The notes: generated by a model not told the origin, from the letters alone. Positions 8,198 through 16,751 are shown, counted from the stretch's first letter. The stretch is 25,056 nt of DNA from Pseudomonadota bacterium (GCA_023399465.1 JAEWPB010000162.1:1-25056); one strand, 5' to 3'. Numbers and translations: made by a program.

Positions 8198-9472
8198 GTG
8201 ACGAGATTGTTCCTCGGACCTCTCAGTCGCACTCCGCGAGGAATCGATCGCGTGGAGCTCGCGCTTGCCAAGGAACTCTTTTGCGCAAAAGACAGAACCG
8301 TCGTCGCGGTTCTCCCGACAGCATGGGGGATGCGCATTTTTGAGGCCGCAAGGGTGCGTTCAGGCCTGCAAGAGCTTGAAGCCATGTGGGCGGAGAGCGC
8401 TTCAGATGCGAGCGATCCCCTTCTCGCCGCCCTCACAGAGCGACTGAACGGCAACTCGAACGTAAAGCTGGCGACAGGAAGACCTATGCCTTTTTGGATC
8501 CGGGCATCGCGAATGTTGCGGTTGATCCGCGCCACCGGCTTCTCGTTCGGCCGCTCGGCTAAGGCAGCGGTCCCGCGTGGCGCCGTCTACGTCAATATCG
8601 GGCACATCGTTCTGGCCATTCCCTTCTTGCTGCGCTGGCTCCAGAAACGTCCGGACATTGCTCCAGTCTTCATGCTGCACGATGTCATACCACTCGACAC
8701 ACCCGATCACGTGGCTCCCTCTTCGGTGCGGCATCACGGGACAATGATAGAAAGTGCGGCCCAGTACGCCGCAGGGCTGATCGTCACGACGGAGCATGCC
8801 AGGCAGACGGTGAGCAATGCAATCGCCAAGTATCGCGCCGCGGCGCTCCCGACGCTCGTGCACGGGCTTCCGATCGCGGATGTGTTCAGCAAGAAATTTG
8901 CGTCGCAGCCCGCAATTGCCGCGCCGGCATATTTTGTCATCTGCGGAAGTATAGAGCCGCGCAAGAATCACCTGCTGTTGTTGGAAGTGTGGCGGAAGCT
9001 GGTAGCAGAGCGCGGCCCGTCCGCACCCCATCTCGTCATCGTGGGATCGGCTGGCTGGCGGGGAGCCGAAATCCTCGAGCAGTTTGACCGTTGCCTGGAG
9101 ACGCGCGGGCATATTCATCCGGTTTCCGGGCTGTCGAGCCCGGCGCTTACAACCGTGCTTCAGAACGCCGCTGCACTGCTCATGCCTTCCTTCAATGAGG
9201 GCTTTGGCCTGCCGGTCGTCGAAGCGCGAAAGTTGGGCGTGCCCGTCATCGTTTCCGACATTCCCGCCCATCGCGAAGTGGCAGGGCCAGACGCACGCTT
9301 TCTGGCGGCCGGCGACGTCGACGGCTGGGTCCATGCGATCATGAACTGGTCTCCGCCAGAACGTCTTCGCACGACCCCAGAGGAGATCTCTGAACTGGCA
9401 AACACGGCAGACTACGGTAGGGCTGTCGCAGAATTTCTAGATTGTTGCGCGGGAATGAGATCCAAGGCATAA
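8198..9472 (+). CDS. Family 4 glycosyltransferase (GT-B fold)
   Basis: This enzyme of 424 residues from GTG 8198 is a probable cytoplasmic sugar transferase. It carries RTPRGIDRVELALA near the N-terminus, HDVIPLDTP, GSIEPRKNH, and the EX7E motif EGFGLPVVE (Glu334 and Glu342) of GT4 enzymes. The TPR-linked glycosyltransferase further along has the same segments (RYPTGIQRVQLAL, HDCIPLIYP, STIEPRKNH), so the two are probably paralogues. In that paralogue a strand VAFELSDL precedes the GI-RV segment. Here the matching IAYDVTRL begins upstream of GTG 8198, which suggests the true start is CTG 8174 (8 residues longer) or ATC 8186. The gene ends at a strong terminator, so it seems monocistronic. Acceptor and donor are unknown. 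Confidence 0.9.
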   Translation: MTRLFLGPLSRTPRGIDRVELALAKELFCAKDRTVVAVLPTAWGMRIFEAARVRSGLQELEAMWAESASDASDPLLAALTERLNGNSNVKLATGRPMPFWIRASRMLRLIRATGFSFGRSAKAAVPRGAVYVNIGHIVLAIPFLLRWLQKRPDIAPVFMLHDVIPLDTPDHVAPSSVRHHGTMIESAAQYAAGLIVTTEHARQTVSNAIAKYRAAALPTLVHGLPIADVFSKKFASQPAIAAPAYFVICGSIEPRKNHLLLLEVWRKLVAERGPSAPHLVIVGSAGWRGAEILEQFDRCLETRGHIHPVSGLSSPALTTVLQNAAALLMPSFNEGFGLPVVEARKLGVPVIVSDIPAHREVAGPDARFLAAGDVDGWVHAIMNWSPPERLRTTPEEISELANTADYGRAVAEFLDCCAGMRSKA

Positions 9473-9489
9473 GGCTCCCGAGCCTTTTT
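9471..9489 (+). terminator. Intrinsic terminator after the second GT4 gene
   Basis: AAGGCTC (9471-9477) and GAGCCTT (9480-9486) are separated by CC, and the T-run extends to 9489. The repeat overlaps the TAA stop. With a realistic four-base loop the stem is about 6 bp, GC-rich and followed by Ts, as in rho-independent terminators. It separates this gene from the operon starting at 9542. Confidence 0.65.
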
Positions 9490-9541
9490 CAACCACTGCC
9501 CATTTTTTCTCCCTTCACGATTGCAATCATAAGCCCAGGTT

Positions 9542-10201
9542 ATGACATCAGACTTTTCAGTTCAGCGCCGCAATGACAGTTTTCTAGCAGTATGGGAAAG
9601 ACGTGCGCTAATCGGCATAGCCAAGCGGCTGCCTGAAACCGCCACTCCGAATGCGTTGACTGCCCTCGGCGTGGTCGGCGCGTTCATCGTCCTCGCTGGC
9701 TATTGTCTGAGCGGCCTCAATCTTCAGTTTCTATGGCTGGCCAATCTGGGCCTTCTCATTAACTGGATGGGCGATTCCCTGGACGGCACAGTCGCACGCG
9801 TACGCGGAATTGAGCGCCCAAAGTTCGGCTTTTTTCTGGATCAGACGGTGGACCTCATCAGCAATCTCGTGATCGCTCTTGGCGTCGGACTGTCGCCCTT
9901 CGTTCGGCTCGACGTTACCCTGTTGTTCTTGGCCGCTTACCACATGCTTGCGATGTACGTACTGATCTACAGCGTCGTAAAGGGCGAGTTCCATATCGAT
10001 GTCGCGGGCCTCGGCCCTACGGAGCTCAGGCTCGGGATCATCGCAATGAATATTGCAATTATGGTCTTCGGCGCCGGGCAGATCACCATCAACGGCATTT
10101 TCCTAAGCTGGTGCGACATTATGTTGTCGGTGGTATTTGTCGGTCTGCTAGGCCTGTTCATCTTTGAAGTGATCAGCAAAGCGCGGATGATAGCAGACTG
10201 A
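9542..10201 (+). CDS. CDP-alcohol phosphotransferase family membrane protein
   Basis: This is a 219-residue integral membrane enzyme. The family moves a phospho-alcohol group from a CDP-linked donor to an alcohol acceptor, for example in phosphatidylglycerol, phosphatidylinositol or phosphatidylcholine synthesis. The complete signature D-x2-DG-x2-AR-x9-G-x3-D-x3-D is present, with Asp78, Asp81, Gly82, Ala85, Arg86, Gly96, Asp100 and Asp104. About six hydrophobic segments are visible (roughly 38-58, 62-77, 105-120, 124-146, 163-180, 190-212). Start ATG 9542 follows a short AGG. It leads an apparent operon with a P450 and an acyltransferase, so a specialised lipid is more likely than the housekeeping PgsA or PssA role. 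Neither donor nor acceptor can be read from the sequence. Confidence 0.88.
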   Translation: MTSDFSVQRRNDSFLAVWERRALIGIAKRLPETATPNALTALGVVGAFIVLAGYCLSGLNLQFLWLANLGLLINWMGDSLDGTVARVRGIERPKFGFFLDQTVDLISNLVIALGVGLSPFVRLDVTLLFLAAYHMLAMYVLIYSVVKGEFHIDVAGLGPTELRLGIIAMNIAIMVFGAGQITINGIFLSWCDIMLSVVFVGLLGLFIFEVISKARMIAD

Positions 10202-10253
10202 TTTTAGCGCATAGTGCGCTCGCACTGGTACGTTGCGTTTTCGAGAGGCTTGC

Positions 10254-11678
10254 ATGTTCGGTTGGCGAGGATCGCCCGTAAAGTACGTGGACCGCTTGAC
10301 CGAGGATGGGTTCGAGCCCGCGCACGCAGAGCCATACACCGGCCCCGCCGGCGCGAAGCTGCAGCTTATACTACGGGCCCGCAAGGACCTTCTCTCCATA
10401 TGGCGTGAGGACGACTTCCGCGAGAAGGTCGATTCAATCAGCATGTTCGGCCGTAAGATCATTCTTGTGAACGCGCCGGAATTCATCCGCGAAGTCGTGG
10501 TAAAACGCCACGAAAACTATCAGCGAAAAAGCCCCCAGATGCGCAGAGCGCTGGAATATCTGTTGGGTGACGGTCTTTTCATATCCGATGGCGAAACCTG
10601 GAAAAACCGCCGGGCCCTTGTTTCCGATATCGTCCACATGAACCGGGTTGCGGACTTCGGTCCGATCATGCAGCACACGACAATGGAACTGGTTCAGCGA
10701 TGGCAGGACCTTCCGGCTGGAAACCCCGTTAACGTGCTGCACGAGATGGCGGGACTCACAGCCGAGATCATTGCGCGCAGCGTCTTCGGCAACCAGCTCG
10801 GGCGAGACAGCGCCGAGGCGGTCACGCGTAGCTTCACGCAGTATCAGTCTCTGGTCGATAGCATCAATCTTGCCTATTTCATTGGTTTCGACGATGGCCT
10901 ACCGGTTCTTAGGACACCCTCGCTGCGCCGCGCCGTGAAGAAGATCCATCATATCGTCGACAAAGTGGTTGAGGACCATCTGTCGGGCCGGGGTAGCCAT
11001 CAATCCATGGTGGACCTGCTTATCCGCCGACAACAACGCAATCCGGAACTCAAACTCGACGTCATCGCGCTACGCAATGAAGCGGCGACGATATTCATGG
11101 CCGGGCACGAGACGACGGCAGCGACGCTGACTTGGGCCTGGTATCTTCTGTCGCGTGCAGAATCGATCGAGACTGCGCTCCACCAGGAAATCGACAACGT
11201 ATGCGGCACGCGGACGCCGACCATCGACGACGTTCCGCAATTGGAGCTGTGCAGGGCCGTTATCGAGGAAACGCTTCGCTTGTACCCGCCAGTACCCGTA
11301 CTGGCCCGGCAGAATATCGCAGCAGATAGGCTGGGTGACGTCGACGTGCCTCCACAGTCGCTGATCTTGATGGTTCCCTGGCTTCTTCACCGAACACCAA
11401 GCCTGTTCAAGGATCCACATCTCTTCCGGCCGGACCGCTTTATGAATGGAAAGAAGCCCACCCCCTACAGCTACATACCGTTCGCAAGCGGTCCCCGCGT
11501 GTGCCCTGGCCTGCATTTCGGCCTGACGGAAGCGGTCTTGTGCCTCGCCATCATCGCTCAAAAATTCCGCGTCAGGGTCCCCGGCGATCACGTGGTCGTA
11601 CCTGGGGCGCGATTGACGCTGCGACCGAGAGGTGGCTTGCCGGCAACGCTTGAGCAAAGGAGCGCCATTCGTCAATGA
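10254..11678 (+). CDS. Cytochrome P450 monooxygenase
   Basis: This 474-residue haem-thiolate monooxygenase probably hydroxylates a lipid or polyketide chain, using electrons from separate redox partners not found here. The I-helix oxygen-binding motif AGHETT is at 283-288, the K-helix E-T-L-R at 339-342, and the haem loop FASGPRVCPG has the ligand Cys417. All diagnostic motifs are intact. There is no N-terminal membrane anchor, so it should be a soluble bacterial class enzyme. Start ATG 10254 is preferred over TTG 10233 because GAGAGG lies 5 bases upstream. It begins 52 bases after the CDP-alcohol phosphotransferase and overlaps the acyltransferase start by 4 bases (ATGA), indicating translational coupling. 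The substrate is unknown; neighbours suggest an acyl chain. Confidence 0.94.
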   Translation: MFGWRGSPVKYVDRLTEDGFEPAHAEPYTGPAGAKLQLILRARKDLLSIWREDDFREKVDSISMFGRKIILVNAPEFIREVVVKRHENYQRKSPQMRRALEYLLGDGLFISDGETWKNRRALVSDIVHMNRVADFGPIMQHTTMELVQRWQDLPAGNPVNVLHEMAGLTAEIIARSVFGNQLGRDSAEAVTRSFTQYQSLVDSINLAYFIGFDDGLPVLRTPSLRRAVKKIHHIVDKVVEDHLSGRGSHQSMVDLLIRRQQRNPELKLDVIALRNEAATIFMAGHETTAATLTWAWYLLSRAESIETALHQEIDNVCGTRTPTIDDVPQLELCRAVIEETLRLYPPVPVLARQNIAADRLGDVDVPPQSLILMVPWLLHRTPSLFKDPHLFRPDRFMNGKKPTPYSYIPFASGPRVCPGLHFGLTEAVLCLAIIAQKFRVRVPGDHVVVPGARLTLRPRGGLPATLEQRSAIRQ

Positions 11679-12685
11679 CAGATTTCCCGACGGAAAAATC
11701 GCAAGCACCGCTTGCCAAGCGAAAAGCCTGGACCTACCGGATACCGGAGGCGCCGGGACTGTCCGCACTGTTTCAAAGCCGGGAGACAAGGCAGGCCTTC
11801 GCCCGCTACTGGATCAAGGACAACGTCTGGAACCTCCTGAATCTGATGGGGCATTTCGGCCTTAAACTCCTGCCGATGGACGCCTGTTCGCGGCTAGGGG
11901 CAATTTTCGGGCCGTTTGCTGTGCGGCATTTTCATCCGGCGGCCGAGCGGCGCGCGCGCGCCACCATCGCCAAGCTGCGTCCCGACCTCACCGAGGCAGA
12001 ACAGGACGGACTATTTTGGGAGAACTGCCGCAATCAGGGCCGGCTGATATCTGAGTTCTCCGTCCTCGCCCGCCTGCGCAGGCACCCGGAGCGCATGAAG
12101 GCACACAATGCCGAATGGCTTGATTGGGCTACCGATGCCGCGCGCCAGGGGCCCGTCATTTTCGTGAGCATGCATCTCGGTAATTGGGAGGTCGGCCCCC
12201 TCATTCTCTCCCGCATCGGACTGCGGCCTCACATCAGCTACGCCCCGCCGCACGGTCGGGCCAAGGCCTGGATCGCTGCGCGCGTGAGACGCGGCAACGG
12301 GTTATACTTCCTGCCCCCTGGTCTCGAGGGCATCAGGCCGATGGTAAAGCTTCTCAAGCAGGGTGGAGTCGTCTCGATGTTTTGCGACGAAGGTTTCGAC
12401 GGCCGCATCCGCGGACCTTTGTTCGGGCGCCCGCCGAATCTCGAAGGCAATCTGGCCCTGGCCGTGCGCCTGGCTCGGATGAGCGGTGCCACGATCTGCC
12501 CCTGGTACAACCTTCGGACAAACGATCTAAACTTCGTGGCAACCGGCCTTCCGCTCCTGCACCTGCCGCCGGAAGACAAACCGGGCGCGCGCCTCGAAGA
12601 GGATATCAAGTTGCTGAACGCCATGATCGAGCCGATCATACTTGCCAATCTCGACCAGTGGTACTTTGTGGATAACGAGCTTTAA
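11675..12685 (+). CDS. LpxL/HtrB-like lysophospholipid acyltransferase
   Basis: This 336-residue protein belongs to the bacterial lipid A biosynthesis acyltransferase family, whose members transfer an acyl group from acyl-ACP or acyl-CoA to a hydroxyl on lipid A or another lipid at the inner membrane. The catalytic motif HLGNWE gives His167 and Glu172 (H-x4-E). A second conserved block, CDEG followed by GPLFGRPPNLEGNLALAVRL, matches the usual acceptor/phosphate-binding region. The hydrophobic stretch near 51-66 is only a weak membrane anchor. The length is close to the 300-330 typical of the family. It is translationally coupled to the P450 and closes the three-gene operon. Given the nearby PKS, an acyl chain from that synthase is a reasonable donor, but this is inference. 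Confidence 0.87.
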   Translation: MTDFPTEKSQAPLAKRKAWTYRIPEAPGLSALFQSRETRQAFARYWIKDNVWNLLNLMGHFGLKLLPMDACSRLGAIFGPFAVRHFHPAAERRARATIAKLRPDLTEAEQDGLFWENCRNQGRLISEFSVLARLRRHPERMKAHNAEWLDWATDAARQGPVIFVSMHLGNWEVGPLILSRIGLRPHISYAPPHGRAKAWIAARVRRGNGLYFLPPGLEGIRPMVKLLKQGGVVSMFCDEGFDGRIRGPLFGRPPNLEGNLALAVRLARMSGATICPWYNLRTNDLNFVATGLPLLHLPPEDKPGARLEEDIKLLNAMIEPIILANLDQWYFVDNEL

Positions 12686-13039
12686 CGACCAATGAGGCGC
12701 AATTGACATAATAGCACATAAACAAAAATGAGATAAAGTTGGCAGTTCAACGGAAACTCGTCGCGAGCAACTTCGATCAACAAAAGATTTAGATAATGAG
12801 AAGCGACGCATTATTTGCATATATTCTTATCGACGACCATAAAAGAATCCGGAATATCCCGAAACAATTCTCGGTTTCCCAATGTTAATCTATAGGCGGC
12901 GCCAGATCATATAGTTAACGCTAGAGAAATTTTCGAGCAGAACTTCAGTATAGAGTTGACCGAGCGGTAAACTGTGCCCATGAATAACCCGCAATGGGAT
13001 TTTTCAGTAAGTGGCGGAACATTTTGTAAGGAATAGTAG
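12686..13039. promoter_or_regulatory. AT-rich intergenic region upstream of the TPR-glycosyltransferase
   Basis: These 354 bases are clearly richer in A and T than the flanking genes and hold no credible gene. Candidate -35 hexamers are TTGACA at 12703-12708 and TTGACC at 12956-12961, each without a strong -10 box at normal spacing. CCCAT/ATGGG form a 5-bp dyad around 12977-12998, followed by a short T-run. It most likely holds the promoter and leader of the next gene. Confidence 0.45.
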
Positions 13040-15322
13040 ATGTTGGAGCGAATGACGCGCCTGATCAAAGCGGACAATTCCGGCAAGACGCGTGAATTGA
13101 TTGCCAAAGCAGATGCATTCAGGGACGCCCGCTCTTGGAGCGACGCCGCCGAAGCCTATCGAGTTGCCCTGGACGCAGACCAGGGCATGCCGGGGATCTG
13201 GGTTCAATACGGCCACGCACTCAAGGAATCCGGACAGCACACCGAAGCGGAAAGAGCGTATCTTCAAGCAATTGCCATTCAGGACGACGCAGACACCCAT
13301 CTCCAGTTGGGTCACCTTCACAAGATCATGGGGCAGCGACGGCGAGCCGAAGAAGACTACCTGCGTGCGCTCGAACGGCAGCCGGATCTTGCCGACGCCC
13401 GAACGGAGCTCGGGCGTCTTGGATGGAGCGGCGCCCGCTTGCGGACTTTCCTCGGCAAATCCGGCAAGAGCGTGGGCGCCCAAGCGAACCTTGGCGCTGT
13501 TGTTGCCTTCGAACTGAGCGACCTGATCGATCATCTGCAACGCGCGCGTTATCCTACTGGCATCCAGCGGGTCCAGTTGGCACTCGGCGCGGCCCTGGCG
13601 GAAAGGTTCGATGAGAGCCAGGTTCAGTTCGTCTACTATGATCACGCCCAGTCCGACTTTTTCGAGGTGCAGCGCCGGCAAATCCTCGACTACTACGAGA
13701 TGGTCAACGATGGCGAAACGGATCACGAGATCCAGCGGACGTTGATCGACAACTTCAAGGGCGGCCTGACCAAGACGAAACCCTTCGAGTTTTCGGATGG
13801 CGCTTACCTGGTCAACGTTGGGACGTCGTGGGGCTTCCTCAACTATTTTCTGTCGATCCGGGAAGCAAAACGTCGCAACCGCATCCGCTATGTCCCGCTT
13901 GTGCACGACTGTATTCCGCTCATCTACCCGGAGTTCTGCAACCCCAATCTGGTCTTCGATTTCATAAACTGGATTAGCCACATGCTTGGGCATGCGGACC
14001 TAATCCTGGCAAACTCGGAGAACACCAAGCTTGATGTCGTCAAGGTCGCTCCGCAGATCGGGGCGACCCTTTCCGATCTCGTGACCATGCGGCTCAACGG
14101 CGAGTACGGCGTTCAGTCCGACATAACGGAACCGGACAGGGCCAGCCAGGACGTGCTTCGCGCCCACAACCTCGATGTCGAGGATTTCGTTCTTATGGTC
14201 TCGACGATCGAACCCCGCAAAAACCACATGCTGGCGCTGAACGCATGGTCCAGACTGCTGAAGACGCGGTCTCGCGACCGCGTGCCGCGTCTTGTCTTCG
14301 TCGGCAGCAGCGGCTGGATGAACGAGCCGCTTTATGAGCGGCTCGAGCGCGACGCCTCGCTGAGCGAGCGCGTCGTCATTTTGGCTAACGTCTCCGAACA
14401 GGTCCTGCAGCTTCTTTACAGCCGATGCCTGTTCACCCTGTTTCCGAGCCTCTACGAAGGCTGGGGGCTGCCGATTTCCGAGGCTCTGGCGCACGGGAAG
14501 GTGCCGCTCGTCTCGAACGTGTCCTCCCATCCGGAGGCGGGAGGAGATCTCGCAGTCCTCTTCGACTTGGATTCGGAAGCAGACTTCCAGGCAAAACTCG
14601 AGAACCTGATCGACGACACCGACGCGCGACGCGCCCGTGAGGACAGGATCAAGCATGCAAAACCCTTGCGTCCATGGGGCGACATTGCGAAGGAACTGTT
14701 CTCCGCCGTCGAAGCCGACCTGAAGAAACGTCCGGCTGCACCTGTTCCGACGATGGAGGAAGCCCCTCCTGCGCTGGTTTGCGGACGATACTACTCGCTG
14801 GCGCGCAACCTCGCCTCGGACCTGAGCAAACTCGTCCATAGCGGCGATATCTACCGGTCCGGGCTGAACTGGCATGGCCCGGAAGCCTTCGGCTCTTGGA
14901 TTCGCGGCCGATCCGCAGACATATCCTTCTTGCTCGGGAAAGAAGAAGGCGACGAGTTTCTCATCTACCTGCACCTCGAAGGGGCTCCGAGTACCGACAA
15001 CAACGTAACCCTGACTCTTCCGCCGTCGAACTGGTCCAAGCGTACGTTCATTCCCCAGGAAGCGGCCCAGTGGGATATCGTACCCTTGCGGTTCTCGCCT
15101 GGCTCGAAGCGCGAAGTGCGCTTGAGGATCACCGCCGACATGCTCGTCGATTTTGGCAAATCGACAGAAGGACGTGACACGCGCCTGTCGTCCGTCGGTG
15201 TCAAGGGCTTCTACGTGTGCCGGGCCACGGATGGGCTGCAAAGGACTGCGATTTCCGAAGCCATCCAGTTCGGAACGATGGACGCAATTGCACGGAAAAA
15301 CCCGGACTGTGCTGTGCTTTGA
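13040..15322 (+). CDS. TPR-repeat/GT4 glycosyltransferase fusion with an unassigned C-terminal domain
   Basis: This 760-residue protein has three parts. About three tetratricopeptide repeats fill residues 20-125 (for example AAEAYRVALD, AERAYLQAI and AEEDYLRALERQP), a helical scaffold for protein contact. A GT4 glycosyltransferase spans about 155-560, with RYPTGIQRVQLAL, HDCIPLIYP, STIEPRKNH (Glu391) and EX7E EGWGLPISE (Glu473 and Glu481). Residues about 590-760 form a separate domain rich in predicted beta strands (FLIYLHLEG, VTLTLPPS, VRLRITAD) that I do not recognise; a carbohydrate-binding or acceptor-recognition role is only a guess. Start ATG 13040 has AAGGA 7 bases upstream. No signal peptide is seen, so it is probably cytoplasmic. 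It may extend a glycan at the membrane with protein partners. Confidence 0.9.
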   Translation: MLERMTRLIKADNSGKTRELIAKADAFRDARSWSDAAEAYRVALDADQGMPGIWVQYGHALKESGQHTEAERAYLQAIAIQDDADTHLQLGHLHKIMGQRRRAEEDYLRALERQPDLADARTELGRLGWSGARLRTFLGKSGKSVGAQANLGAVVAFELSDLIDHLQRARYPTGIQRVQLALGAALAERFDESQVQFVYYDHAQSDFFEVQRRQILDYYEMVNDGETDHEIQRTLIDNFKGGLTKTKPFEFSDGAYLVNVGTSWGFLNYFLSIREAKRRNRIRYVPLVHDCIPLIYPEFCNPNLVFDFINWISHMLGHADLILANSENTKLDVVKVAPQIGATLSDLVTMRLNGEYGVQSDITEPDRASQDVLRAHNLDVEDFVLMVSTIEPRKNHMLALNAWSRLLKTRSRDRVPRLVFVGSSGWMNEPLYERLERDASLSERVVILANVSEQVLQLLYSRCLFTLFPSLYEGWGLPISEALAHGKVPLVSNVSSHPEAGGDLAVLFDLDSEADFQAKLENLIDDTDARRAREDRIKHAKPLRPWGDIAKELFSAVEADLKKRPAAPVPTMEEAPPALVCGRYYSLARNLASDLSKLVHSGDIYRSGLNWHGPEAFGSWIRGRSADISFLLGKEEGDEFLIYLHLEGAPSTDNNVTLTLPPSNWSKRTFIPQEAAQWDIVPLRFSPGSKREVRLRITADMLVDFGKSTEGRDTRLSSVGVKGFYVCRATDGLQRTAISEAIQFGTMDAIARKNPDCAVL

Positions 15323-15464
15323 GCCTCAAGGATACGAAACGTAACAGTTGGTAGCCTCTTGGCTGCCCCATCCATGCTCTTCGGACCATACGCATAGGTG
15401 TCGATACGGTAGTGTATCACAGCTGCAGGTGCGGTGCCGTTGGCCAACATAAGCGAGGGTTATA

Positions 15465-16751
15465 GTGCCTGCATTGAAAATTAAGGCTTTCCAGACGGCG
15501 GATGACAAGAAATACCGCGAAATGCTGGAGATAACGTCTAGTTGCAACGAAAAATACTTTCGAGAAATAGGGTTAGAGTTCGAGACATTCGTCGGTATTA
15601 AGAGAGGATACTTTCCTTGGCACGCCTGTTTCAATCGCATCATGTATCTCAAAGAACAGTTGGATGCCGGCTTTGACGGGTGGATTTTCTATCTCGATGC
15701 CGACGCCTTCATATACGATCATGCATTTAACCTCGAGAGACTTATCGAAACCTCAAATGGTGATATGATTTTTGCACCCGGTGGCCTTACGGGTTTGATG
15801 TGGGACGTCAACGATGGTGTGTTTCTGGTCAATCTTGGCTCCGTACGTGGCCGGCGAATGGTGAATGCCTGGTACGAGAATTTTATGCAAACATCTGAAG
15901 ATGAACTTCGTGAGGCATCAGACTGGCAGACGGTACCTAGTGACCAGCCTCGTCTCCATCAAGTCCTTCAAGATGATCCTGACATCCTTGCAGGGCTGGT
16001 TCATGTGCCGCGCAAATTTTTTAATGATGAAAATGCCAGCTTTGTTCGACAGGTCTTGAGAGCGAACGCTGAAACTTTTGAGGCGCGGGTCAAGAAAATA
16101 CAGCGTGCTGTAGATGAGGTCATTGTAGAAAAAAGCGCATCTGATCTCAGCATGACTATCGCGGGAAAGGCGGTTTCTTCAATTCAGTATGGGAGAGATT
16201 ACGCTGACGAATTCAGACGAGTACTTTCCACGTATGCGTCCTGTGCAAAGACGTTCCTAGAATGGGGCGCTGGATATACAACTAAAATAACGCTCGAGCA
16301 CATCGGAAACAAAAACTGTGATCTCTTCTTGACCATAGACGAAAACGCAGAATATCTTTCGGATATTGTGGAAAATCATACGGGCGTCCCGTTTCTTAAG
16401 GCAAAGGCTCTTCCCACTACAGGATTTTGCAAAGACGATCGTGATGCTGACCTAAACTACTCAACTTACCCGCTCTCTATGCGTACGACCTTCGACTTTA
16501 TCTTTATAGATGGCCGTCGGCGTATGGAGTGTGCAATGATGGCTTCTCTTTTGTGCAAACCATCCTCGATTATTGTTTTGCACGACTACCGGAGAGCGCG
16601 TTATCAGCCAATCAAGGCTTTATTTAAAATCGTGGAGGATGGCCCCCAGTTTAGGGTTATGACACCGAAGGCATCGTTATTTTGTCATTTCGATGAGGTA
16701 TCTCCGTTGATAAGAGAATCGATGCTGGTAAGTGACAGAGAACAGTTTTGA
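15465..16751 (+). CDS. Glycosyltransferase-like (DxD) and methyltransferase-like fusion protein
   Basis: This 428-residue protein appears to join two enzymes. The N-terminal half (about 5-200) resembles GT-A, GMA12/MNN10-like galactosyltransferases, with the metal-binding DxD at Asp78-Ala79-Asp80 in FYLDADAF, then GLTGLMWDVNDGVFLVNLGS and a later VPSDQPRLHQVL. The C-terminal half (about 230-428) looks like a class I SAM-dependent methyltransferase fold: FLEWGAGYTT at 264-273 fits the SAM loop, FIFIDGRRR at 345-353 and VLHDYRRARY at 371-380 follow. The GTG start has GAGGG 5 bases upstream. Sampled lines have about 38-47% GC, well below neighbours, and an IS remnant lies just downstream, suggesting recent acquisition. 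A role in decorating a surface glycan is likely but unproven. Confidence 0.75.
   Translation: MPALKIKAFQTADDKKYREMLEITSSCNEKYFREIGLEFETFVGIKRGYFPWHACFNRIMYLKEQLDAGFDGWIFYLDADAFIYDHAFNLERLIETSNGDMIFAPGGLTGLMWDVNDGVFLVNLGSVRGRRMVNAWYENFMQTSEDELREASDWQTVPSDQPRLHQVLQDDPDILAGLVHVPRKFFNDENASFVRQVLRANAETFEARVKKIQRAVDEVIVEKSASDLSMTIAGKAVSSIQYGRDYADEFRRVLSTYASCAKTFLEWGAGYTTKITLEHIGNKNCDLFLTIDENAEYLSDIVENHTGVPFLKAKALPTTGFCKDDRDADLNYSTYPLSMRTTFDFIFIDGRRRMECAMMASLLCKPSSIIVLHDYRRARYQPIKALFKIVEDGPQFRVMTPKASLFCHFDEVSPLIRESMLVSDREQF

Noticed and set aside
13004..15241. Two long minus-strand frames (329 and 413 codons) opposite the TPR-glycosyltransferase
   Set aside because: Both are shadows of the plus-strand gene, which has TPR and GT4 motifs.
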